This document shows, piece by piece, positions 62,418 through 64,000 of a stretch of 64,000 nucleotides of DNA (its first letter is position 1; each line of letters starts with the position of its first letter). The position numbers were made by a program, and so were the translations under genes. The stretch covers positions 186,001 through 250,000 of the forward strand of contig CALWUT010000018.1 in assembly GCA_944384825.1 (NCBI GenBank), read 5' to 3'. Source of the stretch: an uncultured Clostridia bacterium. GTDB taxonomy: Bacteria > Bacillota > Clostridia > Oscillospirales > Acutalibacteraceae. Under the pieces are notes generated by a model. The model ran no database searches, had not been told where the DNA came from, and was given only the letters and a program-made list of their open reading frames with translations.

Positions 62418-64000
62418 TTAAATCGAACCACTTTCTTTTTTCAAATTCCACCTTGCGTTCTTTGCTATATGCCGAAACAGGAACTAAAAATCCTACTACT
62501 CTTGAATATGTGTCAACAGGTTCTTCACCGCATTTAGGACAAGTTTTTGAAAAAAAAGCGTGTTCGTCCTTGCAAACTGATATCTTACAGTTATATGCAA
62601 AATATATTACTCCTAAACTTGCAATGAGATTTAAAAGTTCCCATGCTTGATCCTCGCTCGCAAATCTTCCTGCTAAGTTTATATGTGAAATTTGACCTCC
62701 ACCGCATTCTTTATCCAGCCGTGAACCAAGTTTTATTTTTTCATTTAATGTACACTTCTCCATAAGCGGTATCCACTGATTAGAATAAATAAAATACTGT
62801 TGCTTCTCAGGATATAAAATACTGTCTTTAGAACTAAGTACTACATTCGCCCTTTCTGCCGGTACAGCTTCTACATTTATACTGTAATCGAAATCATAAG
62901 AATCTTTTTGAGAGTTAATAGCACTTAATATTTCTGTGGCAAATTTAAGTCCTTCTTTAGAATATGATTTATTTCCAAATTCGTCTGTATCGATCATTCC
63001 AAACTCACATAAAACTTCATACATTGCCGTGATTCCTACTGTATTATACTGCTTTTCAAGTTCAATAAGACCATGAGTGTAATTTGGAAGTAACCCCTCT
63101 TTTATATTCTCCTTTATTATATCCCTTACAACATCTAAAACTTTAACGCAAATATCTAAACGCTTTTTTAAAATTTCCATAAACTTTTCCTGATCACCTG
63201 ATGATTCAAGAGCTATGCGCCTTAAATTTATCGTATTGACTTGAACGCTTCCTATGGACAGAGACGTTCCTCCTACCGAATTAATAAACGCATCAAGTTT
63301 GGATGTATTTGATATTAAACGACAGCAATTTGAAAGACTTGTAACATCATTTCCTACGTAAAAATTACTGTCATACCAACGAGTATTATGCTTATTACAC
63401 CACCTTGCAAATTCTTCATCCACAAACTTTCCGTCTTGGAATAAAAGCGAATAAGTAAGTACTGGGAAAGTCATCATAGTTTCTTCGCGAGTTTCGGAAA
63501 CTACCTCCATAAATACCTTTTGATGATCAATAATTCCTTCAATATGATCAATTACATAATCTCCATTAGGAAATTGTCTTCCTCCGAAAAGCTCGGTCAA
63601 GTAATTTCGATCCATAATGCTTATGTTGGAAAACGCACATTCCGTAACCCTTAAATAAGGCTGGTTCAAATCATATACGAATTTTTGAAAGCATTGACGG
63701 CGATAATATTCAGGGTCTTTAAAATAAAAATTGTTTTTTACATCATTAAACCAAAAATAATAAGAGTAAAGCAAATAACTGGGAAGTCCTACTGCTCCAC
63801 TACTTCTATTAGCTGTCCAGCTTATAAACTCAAGTACATGATCGTTAAACGTAGTAAGATGCTTTGGCGCTCCGGTTTTAAATTTATTTATAAAGTAAAG
63901 ACCTTTGTCAACGAGCTTATCTAAATCATAAGCGTAGCAGTAAGGTATAAAGGAAGCAGTTGAAGAATTATGTAAATAAAATTCGCCGTTCCAGTCACCT
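62407..64000 (-). CDS. nrdD: Anaerobic ribonucleoside-triphosphate reductase (3' part, gene runs off the edge)
   Basis: The frame is open to the window edge (at least 530 codons). It is the class III, glycyl-radical ribonucleotide reductase, needed for DNA synthesis without oxygen. Evidence: NGEFYLHNSSTASFIPYCYA, SSGAVGLPSYLLYSYYFW, a C-terminal zinc site (CKDEHAFFSKTCPKCGEEP) and the glycyl-radical loop RVVGFLVPVSAY, with Gly in RVVGF. An internal TTG at 63774 is not the start, because the upstream codons continue the family sequence. Coupled to the NrdG-like gene. Confidence 0.95.
   Translation of the reverse strand, partial: GDWNGEFYLHNSSTASFIPYCYAYDLDKLVDKGLYFINKFKTGAPKHLTTFNDHVLEFISWTANRSSGAVGLPSYLLYSYYFWFNDVKNNFYFKDPEYYRRQCFQKFVYDLNQPYLRVTECAFSNISIMDRNYLTELFGGRQFPNGDYVIDHIEGIIDHQKVFMEVVSETREETMMTFPVLTYSLLFQDGKFVDEEFARWCNKHNTRWYDSNFYVGNDVTSLSNCCRLISNTSKLDAFINSVGGTSLSIGSVQVNTINLRRIALESSGDQEKFMEILKKRLDICVKVLDVVRDIIKENIKEGLLPNYTHGLIELEKQYNTVGITAMYEVLCEFGMIDTDEFGNKSYSKEGLKFATEILSAINSQKDSYDFDYSINVEAVPAERANVVLSSKDSILYPEKQQYFIYSNQWIPLMEKCTLNEKIKLGSRLDKECGGGQISHINLAGRFASEDQAWELLNLIASLGVIYFAYNCKISVCKDEHAFFSKTCPKCGEEPVDTYSRVVGFLVPVSAYSKERKVEFEKRKWFDLNER

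Noticed and set aside
1..64000. CRISPR arrays, insertion sequences, rRNA and tRNA genes
   Set aside because: I saw no regularly spaced repeats with unique spacers, no transposase and no cloverleaf or rRNA-like stretch in the gaps.

Overview
The window is AT-rich chromosomal DNA, and its gene content points to an anaerobic, Gram-positive, spore-forming Clostridia, probably of the Oscillospiraceae type. The evidence is cotJABC and yunB (sporulation), an LCP protein and a D,D-carboxypeptidase (thick peptidoglycan), oxygen-sensitive class III ribonucleotide reductase, NifU/NifS, RNase J and GdpP. Eukaryote-like or host-interaction modules (a USP-type deubiquitinase, MORN repeats, two BspA-type leucine-rich-repeat proteins) suggest a life in or on a host, possibly a gut protist. 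That last step is inference. Layout, 1-12 kb: an amino-acid ABC importer (left edge cut), tsaE-tsaB-rpiB-upp, a nucleotide-sugar dehydratase, rnhA (opposite strand), RNase J, gdpP-rplI, and the cotJABC spore-coat operon on the minus strand. 12-17.7 kb: an NMT1/THI5-type ABC importer, a split BspA-like gene, a small gene whose promoter spacer is a TA repeat, yunB and a small membrane protein. 17.8-24.2 kb: a compact phage head module (small and large terminase, portal, protease/scaffold, HK97-type capsid, three small head-tail genes) with no tail, lysis, integrase or repressor genes. 24.2-31.9 kb: the conserved translation and RNA operon rimP-nusA-rnpM-ylxQ-infB-rbfA-nrnA-truB-ribF. RibF has only its adenylyltransferase half. 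32-42 kb is an accessory envelope and effector region: a deubiquitinase preceded by a Nif11-like leader (interrupted by one in-frame TAA), a MORN-repeat membrane protein, a large HAMP/cyclase-like sensor, a kinase-like LysM membrane protein, an LCP protein, a frameshifted small gene and a second BspA-like protein. 42-50.6 kb: glnS, gltX, a VanY-type carboxypeptidase, a 1054-residue phosphoesterase with a beta-helix-like tail, and endonuclease IV. 50.6-55.3 kb: glycan genes (polymerase/ligase, aminotransferase, initiating sugar transferase), then DUF421 and DUF4363 genes. 55.4-58.5 kb: a small island with two paralogous helical proteins (one split at an A7 run) flanking a secreted glycine-rich protein. 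58.7-64 kb: nifU-nifS, glyS, an NrdG-like activase and nrdD (right edge cut). The most unusual points are the Nif11-type leader on a USP-family deubiquitinase, the TA-repeat promoter spacer, and a recurring pattern of accessory genes broken by a single base or stop codon next to intact housekeeping genes. No rRNA, tRNA, CRISPR array or insertion sequence was recognised.
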